This document shows, piece after piece, positions 50,187 to 61,335 of a stretch of DNA of 64,000 nt; positions within the stretch are counted from its first letter, which is position 1; the number at the start of each line of letters is the position of its first letter. The stretch comes from Sphingomonas sp. Leaf21. GTDB lineage: Bacteria > Pseudomonadota > Alphaproteobacteria > Sphingomonadales > Sphingomonadaceae. Made by a program: the position numbers and the translations under genes. Where the stretch lies: positions 62,001 through 126,000 of the forward strand of contig NZ_CAKASM010000005.1 of the NCBI RefSeq assembly GCF_916858675.1. Reading direction: 5' to 3'. The notes under the pieces are model-generated. The model was not told the DNA's origin. It worked only from the letters and a program-made list of their open reading frames with translations, and made no database searches.

Positions 50187-50606
50187 TTAGCTGCTGTGGT
50201 CGGTGACGATTTTCCAACCGTCGGTGCGACGTTCGAAGACCAGCGTCGTCATGCCGCTCTCCTCGTCCGCGCCGCCCGACAAAATCCAGCGGGCGAACAG
50301 GATCCGACGGTCGCCGATCGGCTTGATCTCGAGGAAATCGAACCGCAGCGTGCCCCGGCTATTCCCCGATCCGGTGAAGCTGCGCCGATAATTCTCGGCG
50401 ATGGCGAGTTTGCCCCGGATCAACCCGCGCTTGCCGACGAAGACCGCATCCGGCGCATAGATCGCCATGAAACGGTTCAGATCGCCCGCATTCCATCCCG
50501 ACGCGCTCGCCAGCATCGCGGCACGGATGCCCGCCGCCGCCGGATCCGCGGCAGGCGCCGAAGCCTGTGCCACGGCCAAAGCCATCGTCAACGGGATACC
50601 GAACAT
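50187..50606 (-). CDS. SnoaL-like/DUF4440 family protein with signal peptide
   Basis: 139 residues. Short signal peptide (MFGIPLTMALAVAQASA), then an NTF2-like cone fold: SASGWNAGDLNRFMAIYAPDAVFVG, GKLAIAENYRRSF, FARWILSGG and TTLVFERRTDGWKIVTDHSS. This is the layout of YybH-like proteins, whose ligands are mostly unknown. Its start overlaps the end of the EAL-domain gene by 19 bp, so the two are probably one transcript. Confidence 0.8.
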   Translation of the reverse strand: MFGIPLTMALAVAQASAPAADPAAAGIRAAMLASASGWNAGDLNRFMAIYAPDAVFVGKRGLIRGKLAIAENYRRSFTGSGNSRGTLRFDFLEIKPIGDRRILFARWILSGGADEESGMTTLVFERRTDGWKIVTDHSS

Positions 50607-52303
50607 GCCACCTCCTCCTCGACCATCGCGCGCAACGCCGCCTCGTCGAGCGGTGCCGCGCGCAGAAAGCCTTGATAGGTCTGACAGCCCAGACGGCCAA
50701 GCAATTGCGCCTGGTCATGCGTCTCGACGCCCTCGGCGATGATCGCCATGCCAAGCCGCGACGCGATCCGGATGACGCCGCGCACGACCACCCGGCCGCG
50801 CGTCGTGCCGTCGACCTCGGCGACCAGCGAACGGTCGAGCTTGATCGCATCGATCGGCAGGCTGGTGAGATAGGCGAGGCTGGAATAGCCCGTCCCGAAA
50901 TCGTCGATCGCGATCCGCACCCCGGCCTCGCGCAGTGCCTCCAGCACGGCGGCGGCACGGTCGAGTTCGGCGATGAGCCCCGTCTCGGTGATCTCGACGG
51001 TCAGCCGCTCGACCGGAAAGCCGCTTTCCGCCACGCGGTCGAGGAACAGCCGCGAAAATCCCGACCGGCCGACATCGGCGGCCGTGATGTTGATCGACAG
51101 GCGGAGATGCGACAGCACCTCCGGCCAGTTCGCCGCCTTGTGCAGCGCCATCTGCTGGATATGGTCCGACAGTGCCAGGCCGAGGTCCGCGCGCTCCGCC
51201 GCCGCGAACAGCGGATCGGCCCCCAGCGGTCCCAGCGTCGGATGCCGCCAGCGCGCCAGCGCCTCGACGCCCGAGATCAGGCCGGTGGCGATCGTCACCT
51301 GGGGCTGGAACACGATGTCGATCTCGCCCCGCTCGATGGCGTGGTGGAGATCGGCGGCCAGCACGTCGAGCGGCGCGACATCGCCCGGATGGGCGAAGCG
51401 CAGCATCGAACCGTCGCTCGCCCGCGCCTTGGCCAGCGCCTCGCCCGCGCGTGCAAGCAAGCTGCCGGGATCCTCGCCCGGACGATAGGTCGCCATGCCC
51501 AGCCGGACGCCCAGCCGGATCGGCACCGCGCCAGCCTGAAACGGCGTGGCGAGCAGGATTTCGAGCATTTCGGCCACCGCACGCGCGCGCTCGGGCTCGA
51601 TCACGCCCGCCAGGACGAACTCGGCGCCGCCCGACCGCGCGACGATCGCGCTTTCGCCAAAGGCCTCCTCGGCGGCGGCGAGCATACGCGCCTCGACCCC
51701 GCGCAGCAGCATGTTGCCCGCCGGGCGGCCATGCGCGGCGTTGATCAGGTCGAGCCGGGAGAGCGAGATGATGATCGCGACGCACGGATCGCCCCGCTCG
51801 ATCGCCTCGGCGACCCAGCGATGCACCTCCCCCACCTCGCCATCGGCATGGCTGCGTCGTCGTCGGACATCGAGCGTTCGCCGGGCATGGCGTTCGGCCA
51901 GTTTCAGCGCGGCATGGACCATCGCATCCCCGGCATCGGGTGCGAGCACGTGAGTCGCCCCCGCGGACAGAAAGGCATCCAGCGTCTCGCCGCTCGTATC
52001 GGGGATCACGACCAGCATCGCCGCCCCCGTCGCGGCGATCACCGCGCCGAGCGCCTGTGCGGCGCGCAGCCCCGCGTCGCCCTTGCCACGCCCGTCGATC
52101 AGCGCGACCCGCGCCTCGCTCGCCAGGAAGGACCCGACCAACGTGTCGCCGGCCGGCGGATCCCCGGCGCCGGGCGCCATCGACCAGATCGCCCAGCCCG
52201 CACGGATGATCGCTTCGTCCAGCATCGCAGGATGTTGGAACGAAAGCGCAAACACCGCCGTTCCTCTGCGGTGCGCGTTAAAACCGAATTCATCCTGCGT
52301 CAT
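50588..52303 (-). CDS. c-di-GMP phosphodiesterase: pseudo-receiver, degenerate GGDEF, EAL
   Basis: 571 residues. N-terminal receiver-like region (about 50-140) without a clear phosphorylatable Asp; a GGDEF-fold domain (about 155-310) with SGGAEF in place of GGDEF, so probably not a cyclase; and an intact EAL domain from about 325 with GVEALARWRHP, ETGL, DDFGTGYSSLAYL (metal-binding Asp pair) and EGVETHDQ. Predicted to degrade c-di-GMP. No membrane segment, so cytoplasmic. Divergent from moaA with 77 bp between. Confidence 0.88.
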   Translation of the reverse strand: MTQDEFGFNAHRRGTAVFALSFQHPAMLDEAIIRAGWAIWSMAPGAGDPPAGDTLVGSFLASEARVALIDGRGKGDAGLRAAQALGAVIAATGAAMLVVIPDTSGETLDAFLSAGATHVLAPDAGDAMVHAALKLAERHARRTLDVRRRRSHADGEVGEVHRWVAEAIERGDPCVAIIISLSRLDLINAAHGRPAGNMLLRGVEARMLAAAEEAFGESAIVARSGGAEFVLAGVIEPERARAVAEMLEILLATPFQAGAVPIRLGVRLGMATYRPGEDPGSLLARAGEALAKARASDGSMLRFAHPGDVAPLDVLAADLHHAIERGEIDIVFQPQVTIATGLISGVEALARWRHPTLGPLGADPLFAAAERADLGLALSDHIQQMALHKAANWPEVLSHLRLSINITAADVGRSGFSRLFLDRVAESGFPVERLTVEITETGLIAELDRAAAVLEALREAGVRIAIDDFGTGYSSLAYLTSLPIDAIKLDRSLVAEVDGTTRGRVVVRGVIRIASRLGMAIIAEGVETHDQAQLLGRLGCQTYQGFLRAAPLDEAALRAMVEEEVACSVSR

Positions 52304-52380
52304 GGGCGCACCCTATCCACCGGCTTGGACAAGACCAATGGCAATCCGCCTTGTTTGCGTCCCGCCATGGGGCTAACTTC

Positions 52381-53430
52381 ATGACGATGGGTCATGGCAA
52401 TGTCTCGACGGTCGGGTCGCCGGTCGATCCGCGTCCGATTGGACGATCTCTGGTCGACCAGCACGGCCGGACGATCCGCTATCTGCGGATCTCGGTGACC
52501 GATCGCTGCGACCTGCGCTGCCGCTATTGCATGTCGGAGCAGATGACCTTCCTGCCCCGCGCCAAGCTGCTCAGCCTGGACGAGATCGCGATCATCGCCG
52601 AACGCTTCATCGCGCGCGGCGTGACGCGTATCCGCCTGTCGGGCGGCGAGCCGCTGGTGCGTCGCGACGTCGCCGACCTGGTCCGCCGACTGGGCAGCCA
52701 TGTCGGCCAAGGGCTCGACGAACTGACCATGACCACCAACGCGACCAGGTTGGCCGAGCATGCCCCGGCGCTGGTCGATGCGGGAATCCGGCGGATCAAT
52801 GTCAGCCTGGACAGCCGCGATCCGGAACGCTTCCGCTATATAACGCGGCATGGCGACGTCGCGCAGGTGATCGACGGCATTCTGACCGCGCGTGATGCGG
52901 GACTGGCGATCAAGATCAACATGGTCGCGCTCAAGGACCTGAACGAGGACGAGATCGGATCGATGCTCGCCTGGTGCGTCGCCGAGGGTCTGGACCTGTC
53001 GTTGATCGAAACGATGCCGCTGGGCGCGATCGACGAGGATCGTGTCGACCGCTTCCTGCCCCTGACCAGGGTCTTCGACCGGTTGGTCGACGATTTCCCG
53101 CTCGTTCGCGCGGGCCATCGCACCGGCGGCCCGGCGCGCTACTGGCAGGTGGAGGGCACGGACACGCGGCTTGGCCTCATCTCCCCGCTCACCGCCAATT
53201 TCTGCGACGGGTGCAACCGCGTGAGGCTGACGACCGAGGGCAAGCTGTATATGTGTCTCGGCCATGAGGATCAGGTGGATTTGAAGGCGGCGCTTCGCGA
53301 CGGCGGCGTCGCCGGGTTGGACGCGGCGATCGATGCGGGGCTGGCGGCCAAGCCCGCACGGCACGACTTCCGTATCGAGGCGGGGTCGGCGCCGGCGGTG
53401 TCGCGCCATATGAGCGTGACCGGCGGATGA
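52381..53430 (+). CDS. moaA: GTP 3',8-cyclase MoaA
   Basis: 349 residues, radical SAM enzyme that starts molybdenum cofactor synthesis. First cluster motif CDLRCRYCM (C-x3-C-x2-C), GGEPLVRRD, SLDSRDPERF, second cluster FCDGCNRVRLTTEGKLYMC, and the C-terminal Gly-Gly that is required in MoaA. ATG 52381 is taken; ATG 52387 is possible. The stop overlaps nadK (ATGA). No other moa genes lie in the window. Confidence 0.95.
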   Translation: MTMGHGNVSTVGSPVDPRPIGRSLVDQHGRTIRYLRISVTDRCDLRCRYCMSEQMTFLPRAKLLSLDEIAIIAERFIARGVTRIRLSGGEPLVRRDVADLVRRLGSHVGQGLDELTMTTNATRLAEHAPALVDAGIRRINVSLDSRDPERFRYITRHGDVAQVIDGILTARDAGLAIKINMVALKDLNEDEIGSMLAWCVAEGLDLSLIETMPLGAIDEDRVDRFLPLTRVFDRLVDDFPLVRAGHRTGGPARYWQVEGTDTRLGLISPLTANFCDGCNRVRLTTEGKLYMCLGHEDQVDLKAALRDGGVAGLDAAIDAGLAAKPARHDFRIEAGSAPAVSRHMSVTGG

Positions 53431-54206
53431 CCGTTCCCGTCCGGCGGGCACTGGTCGCCTCGCCCACCGCCCCGGCCCAGGCCGCGGTCGCCGACCTGTA
53501 CAACAGCGCCGACTGGGTCGATTTCGACGACGCCGACTATGTCATCGCGCTGGGCGGCGATGGCTTCATGCTACAGACGCTGCACCGCATGCTCGAGCGG
53601 CGGCGCGGGCCGGTGCCGGTGTTCGGCATGAACCTCGGCACGGTCGGCTTTCTGATGAACGAATGGCGCAGTTACGGACTGGAGGATCGGCTCGCCCGCG
53701 CCAAGCCGTTCCGCGTGACGCCGCTTCAGATGACCGCGACCGGGATCGATGGCCGCGTCCACCAACTGCCTGCGATCAACGAGATTTCGCTGCTTCGCGA
53801 AACCCGCCAGACCGCCAAGCTGGAGGTGATGGTCAATGAGCGGATCGTGCTCCCCGAACTGGCCTGTGACGGGATATTGGCGGCGACCCCGGCGGGATCG
53901 ACCGCCTATAATTTCTCGGCACAGGGGCCGATCCTGCCGCTCGGCTCGGCGCTGATCGCGCTCACCCCGATCAGCCCTTTCCGCCCTCGGCGCTGGCGCG
54001 GCGCGATCCTTCCCGACAAGGCGCGGATCGGAATCCGCGTGCTCGATCCGGGCAAGCGCCCCGTCTCGGCGGTCGCCGATCAGCGCGAGGTGCGCGACGT
54101 CGCGCAGGTCGATATCTGCATGGACCGGTCACGCGAACTGACGCTGATGTTCGACCCCGAACATGCGCTCGACGACCGGATCACCATGGAGCAGTTCGTC
54201 GCATAG
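53427..54206 (+). CDS. nadK: NAD kinase
   Basis: 259 residues, phosphorylates NAD to NADP. GGDGFMLQTLH (the GGDG motif) near residue 41, GMNLGTVGFLMNEW near 68, NEISLLRE, and DGILAATPAGSTAYNFSAQGPILPLGS near 145, all NadK constants. Short version without an N-terminal extension, usual for Alphaproteobacteria. Translationally coupled to moaA through the ATGA overlap. Confidence 0.95.
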   Translation: MTVPVRRALVASPTAPAQAAVADLYNSADWVDFDDADYVIALGGDGFMLQTLHRMLERRRGPVPVFGMNLGTVGFLMNEWRSYGLEDRLARAKPFRVTPLQMTATGIDGRVHQLPAINEISLLRETRQTAKLEVMVNERIVLPELACDGILAATPAGSTAYNFSAQGPILPLGSALIALTPISPFRPRRWRGAILPDKARIGIRVLDPGKRPVSAVADQREVRDVAQVDICMDRSRELTLMFDPEHALDDRITMEQFVA

Positions 54207-54265
54207 CCGATGAATTTATCCACAGCTTTGGCGGCGGCGCTTACGCAAAACCGTCAAAAAAGGGG

Positions 54266-54293
54266 TTGCGGCATTTTTCCGGGTCTTTATAGG
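54266..54293 (+). promoter_or_regulatory. candidate promoter of tRNA-Asn
   Basis: TTGCGG (54266-54271), 16-base spacer, TATAGG (54288-54293), ending 23 bp before the tRNA. Preceded by an A-rich stretch (CAAAAAAGG). Confidence 0.45.
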
Positions 54294-54316
54294 ACCGCTC
54301 CACAGCGCCGGTACAT

Positions 54317-54391
54317 TCCCTGATAGCTCAGCGGTAGAGCTCTCGACTGTTAATCGAGCGGCCGTAGGTTCGAATCCTACTCAGGGAGCCA
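54317..54391 (+). tRNA. tRNA-Asn (anticodon GTT)
   Basis: 75 nt with CCA. Acceptor arms TCCCTGA / TCAGGGA, anticodon arm CTCGA-CTGTTAA-TCGAG giving GTT, T-loop GGTTCGAATCC. Confidence 0.97.
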
Positions 54392-54430
54392 CCGGCGCCG
54401 TCTTCTCCCAGACAGCGCCAGCATAACCGA

Positions 54431-55579
54431 TCACCCGTCGATCACATGCGGCACGAACCGCGCGGTGTTCGAGGTGATCAGCCCGTCCTCGCGGATGCCC
54501 ATCCCCGCAGGCGCGCCGTCGACCACCCAGCTTCCGAGGACCGGGAAACAGCCCGGCGCCGCTTCCGGCAGGCGGTAGAGCGACTGGAAGATATAGCCTT
54601 CATCGCCATACACCCCCGCCGTCTCGGCCACGATGCTGCCCGCCCGGCGGATCGACACGTTCGCCCCTTCGCGCGACAGGAGCGGCTTGGCCACCGCGTC
54701 ACCCTGCGGCACCGCGAAACTGGCTGGCAACAGGTTGGGATGGCCCGGAAACAGATCCCACAACACGGGCAGGATCGCCTTGTTCGACCAGATCATCTTC
54801 CACACCGGCTCGATCCAGATCAGGTCGCCGCGCTCCAGATTGTCGAGCAGGTGCGGCGCGAAATCCTCGCGCACCAGCCATTCCCACGGATAGAGCTTGA
54901 ACAGGGCCTCGATCCGCACGTCCGCCTCGTCGACGAAGCAATGCGCGTCATGGTCCCAGCCGATCCGTTCCATCAGGATCGGCACCGTGCCGATCCCCGC
55001 CGCCTCCGCCGTATCGCGCAGATAGGCCGCCGTCACCGCATCCTCGCCCGCCAGGTCGGCGACATGCGCGACATGAACCGTCGCGGGCAGGTCCGGCGCG
55101 ATTTCCCGCCAGCGCGCGACCAGCGCCTCATGCAGGCTGTTGAACTGGTCCAGCGCGGGGAAACATTCCTCCTTCCACGCCCATTGCACCACCGCCGCCT
55201 CCAGAAGCGAGGTCGGCGTGTCACAATTGAACTCGAATAACCTGGGCGCGTCGCCACCGTCGAACCCCAGGTCGAACCGCCCGAAATTCAACGAAGGCGG
55301 CTCCGCCTCCCAGGCCTCGCGGATCGGATCGTGAAAAGCGGCGGGAATGGCGAAACGGTTCAACAGCGCGGGATCGCTGACCACCGCTTCCCCCGCCGCC
55401 AGAAACAGACGGTAGAGTTCCCCCGTCGCCGCCTCGATCCGGTCGACCTCGCCGCGCGTGAAGCGATAGCAGGCGCTTTCGTCCCAATAGGGGCGCTGCT
55501 CGCCCTCGTGCCAGATCAGGCCCAGCGCTTCGACCCTGGCGCGCCAGTCGGATCGCGGCGACAGCGTTTCGCGGATCAT
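54431..55579 (-). CDS. glutathionylspermidine synthase family ATP-grasp protein (YgiC-like)
   Basis: 382 residues. ATP-grasp ligase fold with GRFDLGFDGGDAPRLFEFNCDTPTSLLEA near residue 100 and the late motifs EPVWKMIWSNKAILPVLW, KPLLSREGANVSI and FVPHVIDG. It lacks the amidase domain of E. coli Gss, as do YgiC and YjfC. Whether it joins glutathione and spermidine is doubtful for this subgroup; peptide-type ligation is all that can be said. Coupled by ATGA to a lipoprotein gene upstream. Confidence 0.88.
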   Translation of the reverse strand: MIRETLSPRSDWRARVEALGLIWHEGEQRPYWDESACYRFTRGEVDRIEAATGELYRLFLAAGEAVVSDPALLNRFAIPAAFHDPIREAWEAEPPSLNFGRFDLGFDGGDAPRLFEFNCDTPTSLLEAAVVQWAWKEECFPALDQFNSLHEALVARWREIAPDLPATVHVAHVADLAGEDAVTAAYLRDTAEAAGIGTVPILMERIGWDHDAHCFVDEADVRIEALFKLYPWEWLVREDFAPHLLDNLERGDLIWIEPVWKMIWSNKAILPVLWDLFPGHPNLLPASFAVPQGDAVAKPLLSREGANVSIRRAGSIVAETAGVYGDEGYIFQSLYRLPEAAPGCFPVLGSWVVDGAPAGMGIREDGLITSNTARFVPHVIDG

Positions 55580-55953
55580 GCGTGGATGCTGCCGAACCGG
55601 GCGGCCGAGGCGCCGAAGCCGCCGCGGCTGACCGCCGCCGCCCGCGTCATCGCGCTGCCGGCTGGCGCCGTCATGTAGCGGCCGCCCGATGCAGGACGGA
55701 AACTGCCGCCCGTGGCACGCTCGCCGTAGAAGGGGATGGTTCGACCGCGCCCGAGGAAATACCAGAAAGCCCCGCCCCCGCCGCCGACACGCGTCTGGCG
55801 ACAGCGATCGTCGGGCAGTCGTTTGCCCTGCGCATCGGTGCAGATCGCGGTATCCTGATCGGCGGTCCAGCCGTCATCGGCATTGGCCCGGTTGCAACCA
55901 CTGGCCAGCAGCGCCGCCGCCATCGCCGTCGTCCATTTCAAATCGAAAGCCAT
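55576..55953 (-). CDS. small lipoprotein paired with the YgiC-like gene
   Basis: 125 residues. Signal peptide ending LLASGC (lipobox), ICTDAQGKRLPDDRC with a Cys pair, then a Gly-rich part with FWYFLGRGRTIPFYGE and a Ser/Ala/Gly tail. In E. coli the lipoprotein-like ygiB precedes ygiC; the pairing and the cysteine motif suggest a distant counterpart, though I cannot show homology. Overlaps the next gene by ATGA. Confidence 0.8.
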   Translation of the reverse strand: MAFDLKWTTAMAAALLASGCNRANADDGWTADQDTAICTDAQGKRLPDDRCRQTRVGGGGGAFWYFLGRGRTIPFYGERATGGSFRPASGGRYMTAPAGSAMTRAAAVSRGGFGASAARFGSIHA

Positions 55954-56028
55954 TCACGTCCCTCCCGTCGCCATCATGGTCCAGCCGGGGGGCGTTTGCC
56001 TAGTGGGCGAGAATGGTCGACGGGCAGC

Positions 56029-56071
56029 AAAAAGGGGATGCCTCCGGTTCGATCCGGAAACATCCCCTTTT
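56029..56071. terminator. rho-independent terminator, usable in both directions
   Basis: AAAAGGGGATG, 20-base centre with its own CTCCGG / CCGGAA pairing, CATCCCCTTTT. On the minus strand it ends with a run of T, 18 bp after the stop of the glycine-zipper gene. Confidence 0.85.
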
Positions 56072-56089
56072 GTCTTCAGCTGTTTAGGC

Positions 56090-56458
56090 TCAGCGGCAGC
56101 GAACCTTGCCGCGATCGATCGAACGACCGAGCAGCGCACCGCCGCCCGCGCCGAGCAGCGTGCCGAGCGTCCCGCCGCCGATCACGTTGCCGAGCACGCC
56201 GCCGCCGACCGCACCGACGACCAGACCCGTCGTGCCGTCGTTGCGCTTGCAATAGGTGCGGCCGTCACGGCCACGGAACACCTGGTCGTCGCGGTTCAGG
56301 CGACGCTCGCGATAATTTCCCTGCCGATAATCGCGCGAGGCATCCCAGTCGTCGCGGTCGCCGTGCCAGCGATAGTCACGATCCTGGGCGACCGCGGGCG
56401 TAGCGGCGATCGGGGCGGCGACGGTAACAACGGCCAACGCGGCGAGCAGAGCTTTCAT
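56090..56458 (-). CDS. secreted glycine-zipper protein
   Basis: 122 residues. Signal peptide (MKALLAALAVVTVAA..AVAQ), a charged Arg/Asp/Tyr section to about 75, RTYCKRNDGTTG, and a glycine-zipper 2TM region GLVVGAVGGGVLGNVIGGG at 83-101 followed by LGTLLGAGGGALLGRSID. Such proteins sit in or span the outer membrane, often with stress or envelope roles; the specific function is unknown. Start at ATG 56458, with the purine-rich GGAGA ahead of it. Followed by a strong terminator. Confidence 0.85.
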   Translation of the reverse strand: MKALLAALAVVTVAAPIAATPAVAQDRDYRWHGDRDDWDASRDYRQGNYRERRLNRDDQVFRGRDGRTYCKRNDGTTGLVVGAVGGGVLGNVIGGGTLGTLLGAGGGALLGRSIDRGKVRCR

Positions 56459-56594
56459 GGCAGGTCTCCTTATCCTCAAGCGGGCACAACGCACGTCCTC
56501 CCGACCCGTTCAATTCGACTGTCATGACATTCCGGTCATCTGGTCCCGTCGCGACGCACTGGCACCGATCCCCGCGCTCGGGCATTGATCCCCC

Positions 56595-57014
56595 ATGCGC
56601 CAAGCCACCACGCTCCTGTCGTTCGACACTCATGGTCAGGGCCTCACCGAGATCACCCGCCCCGTCTGCGCCTGGGTCCGCGAACAGGGCATGGACGAGG
56701 GGCTGCTGACCCTGTTCTGCCGCCACACCTCGGCCTCGCTCATCATCCAGGAAAATGCCGCGCCGGAGGTGAGGACCGACATCATCGACTATTTCGCGCG
56801 GATCGCGCCGGAGGACGCCCGCGCCTATGCCCATGACGACGAAGGGCCCGACGACATGCCCGCGCACCTGCGCGCGATCCTGACCGGCATTCACCTGTCC
56901 ATCCCGCTGACTGGCGGGCGACTGATGCTCGGAACATGGCAGGGCATCTATCTGTTCGAGCATCGTCGCGCACCACATCGGCGACAACTCGCCCTGCACA
57001 TTGCGGGGGCGTGA
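56595..57014 (+). CDS. YjbQ family (UPF0047) protein
   Basis: 139 residues. Conserved LTLFCRHTSASLIIQENAAPEVRTDI, HDDEGPDDMPAHLRAILTG and GRLMLGTWQGIYLFEHRRAPH, the metal and phosphate-site pattern of YjbQ. Members have weak thiamine-phosphate synthase activity in vitro; the real role is unsettled. Monocistronic by position. Confidence 0.92.
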   Translation: MRQATTLLSFDTHGQGLTEITRPVCAWVREQGMDEGLLTLFCRHTSASLIIQENAAPEVRTDIIDYFARIAPEDARAYAHDDEGPDDMPAHLRAILTGIHLSIPLTGGRLMLGTWQGIYLFEHRRAPHRRQLALHIAGA

Positions 57015-57123
57015 AACACTATTCATCGCTGGAGCAAAACCGTTCATCGACCGTTTTGGTGCGATAGGCTAAAGGACCGGTGCCGATCGGTACGGCCGAG
57101 CGGCAGGAAAGGAAGAAAAGTCC

Positions 57124-57705
57124 ATGCAATTCGGTCGGAAGGTCGCGCTCGCCATGCTCGGCGCCAGCACCTTGATGGTCGCGGGATGCGCGACCGAAAC
57201 CACCTATCGCCCTGCCACGGGTTCGGGCTTCTATCGTACCGGCTATTCCGAGCAGCAGGTCGAGCCCGGCCGCTTCATCGTCAGCTTCGCCGGAAACACC
57301 GTGACGTCGCGCGACACGGTCGAACGCTATCTGCTGTTCCGTGCTGCCGAACTGACGCTCGCCAATGGCTATGATTATTTCGTGATGGCCGACCGCGACA
57401 CGCAGCTTCGGTCGCGCACCTATTCGACGCCCAGCGCCTTCGGTCCCGGCTTCGGCGGCTGGGGTGGCGGCTGGTGGGGCCCGTCGTGGCGCTATTACGG
57501 CCGCGGCTTTGGCTGGCGTAGCTGGGATCCCTTCTGGGGCGATCCGTTCTTCGGCAACAACATGGATATCAATACCATCGACCGCTACGAAGCGACCGCC
57601 GAGGTCGTGATGCGCAAGGGGCCGATCCCGCGCGACAATCTCCGCGCCTTCGACGCGCGCGCGATCGTCAGCACGATCGGGCCGACGGTCGTCCTGCCGA
57701 AGTAA
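57124..57705 (+). CDS. CC0125/CC1285-type lipoprotein
   Basis: 193 residues. Signal peptide ending LMVAGC. The conserved core reads RFIVSFAGNTVTSRDTVERYLLFRAAELTLANGYDYF, then a Gly/Trp-rich insert (about 105-145), and ends TAEVVMRKGPIP with FDARAIVSTIGP. The family is recognised from Caulobacter gene names and has no known function. A good AAGGAAAG lies before the ATG and a terminator follows the stop. Confidence 0.82.
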   Translation: MQFGRKVALAMLGASTLMVAGCATETTYRPATGSGFYRTGYSEQQVEPGRFIVSFAGNTVTSRDTVERYLLFRAAELTLANGYDYFVMADRDTQLRSRTYSTPSAFGPGFGGWGGGWWGPSWRYYGRGFGWRSWDPFWGDPFFGNNMDINTIDRYEATAEVVMRKGPIPRDNLRAFDARAIVSTIGPTVVLPK

Positions 57706-57731
57706 TCGCCCAGGCGCTTTTCGTCCTGCGA

Positions 57732-57764
57732 AGGGCGGTCACCGACGGGTGGCCGCCCTTTTTC
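57732..57764 (+). terminator. rho-independent terminator after the lipoprotein gene
   Basis: AGGGCGGTCACC / GGTGGCCGCCCT stem with a GACG loop and TTTTT, 27 bp after the stop. Confidence 0.9.
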
Positions 57765-57808
57765 GTTCGGGGGCTTGGCGCCCCTTACCCGCAGGACGCC
57801 GCCCCTTC

Positions 57809-57840
57809 TGACCCTCTCCCCTGGACAGGGGAGAGGGTCA
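57809..57840. repeat. perfect 15-bp palindrome
   Basis: TGACCCTCTCCCCTG and CAGGGGAGAGGGTCA around a 2-base centre, between the terminators of two convergent genes. Related in composition to the elements at 20434 and 33921. Confidence 0.7.
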
Positions 57841-57866
57841 GTGAAGCTCGCCATGATGAGAAATGC

Positions 57867-57899
57867 AAAAAGGCGGCGGACCGAAGTCCACCGCCTTTC
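57867..57899 (-). terminator. rho-independent terminator of secA
   Basis: On the minus strand: AAAGGCGGTGGAC, loop TTCG, GTCCGCCGCCTTTTT, 23 bp after the secA stop. Confidence 0.9.
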
Positions 57900-57921
57900 C
57901 GTGCAACACCGAAGGTGACGA

Positions 57922-60666
<2,745 letters not shown>

Positions 60667-60776
60667 AAGCGATTTCCTGACTGATAACGTGATGGGGGCG
60701 CAGCCATGTCATGACGACGGCGCGCACGGGGCATTGGGGTGGGAAACGGGGTCGACGCCGTGGCCGACGCCAGCGC

Positions 60777-61037
60777 CTATTCGCGCCGACGGCCCATATA
60801 GATCGCGGCGATCGCGCGCGGTTCGGCCGCGCGAAACAGCGACAGCGGCACGGCCATCGCCAACAGCGAGGCGAGCGGCTGGACCGGCCGGGTGGCGGCG
60901 CGCGCGACGGCGGCCTGCTTGGCGGCGGCGGCGATGCTGCATTCGGCGACGACGCCCCGCGACTCCTGCGCACGCGTGCCGCCGACCGCGCCGGTCAGCG
61001 CGGACAAGAGAGCGGAAAGGAGCAGAAGCAGGTTCAT
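60777..61037 (-). CDS. small hydrophobic protein, unknown
   Basis: 86 residues. Hydrophobic start MNLLLLLSALLSALTGAVGG (signal or anchor), then an Ala-rich middle and a second hydrophobic stretch LASLLAMAVPLSLF. It resembles small sphingomonad envelope proteins without a named family. Upstream of secA on the same strand (110 bp). Confidence 0.55.
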   Translation of the reverse strand: MNLLLLLSALLSALTGAVGGTRAQESRGVVAECSIAAAAKQAAVARAATRPVQPLASLLAMAVPLSLFRAAEPRAIAAIYMGRRRE

Positions 61038-61297
61038 GCGAGACGTGTCTTAGGCAGATACGCGCGGCACGTCCATCCGTTGCATGGTCTGGCGTCGCGA
61101 ACGGGCCATCGTCCTGCGGCAAAACGGCTTTTGGTCGTTCCTCGGTCCCGCGGGGAGGGGCCCGGTCGCGCGATCGGCATTCACGGTCCGCCCGAGGCCC
61201 GTTCGCCCGGGATGAACGGAAGTCCGTTCCTTATCGGCATGGGGAGGCAGGACGCGTCGAACCGCCCCGCCACCGGCGATCGAGCGGGCGGAAGCGC

Positions 61298-61325
61298 TTG
61301 CTCCCTATCCATGCTCGGCTATGTA
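61298..61325 (+). promoter_or_regulatory. candidate promoter directly before argJ
   Basis: TTGCTC (61298-61303), 16-base spacer, TATGTA (61320-61325). The argJ ATG follows 10 bases later with no ribosome site, which suggests a leaderless transcript. The remaining bases of the 298-bp spacer (61038-61297) hold nothing I can name. Confidence 0.35.
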
Positions 61326-61335
61326 GCTTGCCCCT

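Noticed and set aside
61038..61297. Hidden gene or riboswitch before argJ
   Set aside because: No frame with family character and no convincing conserved fold; an arginine-related leader could not be supported.
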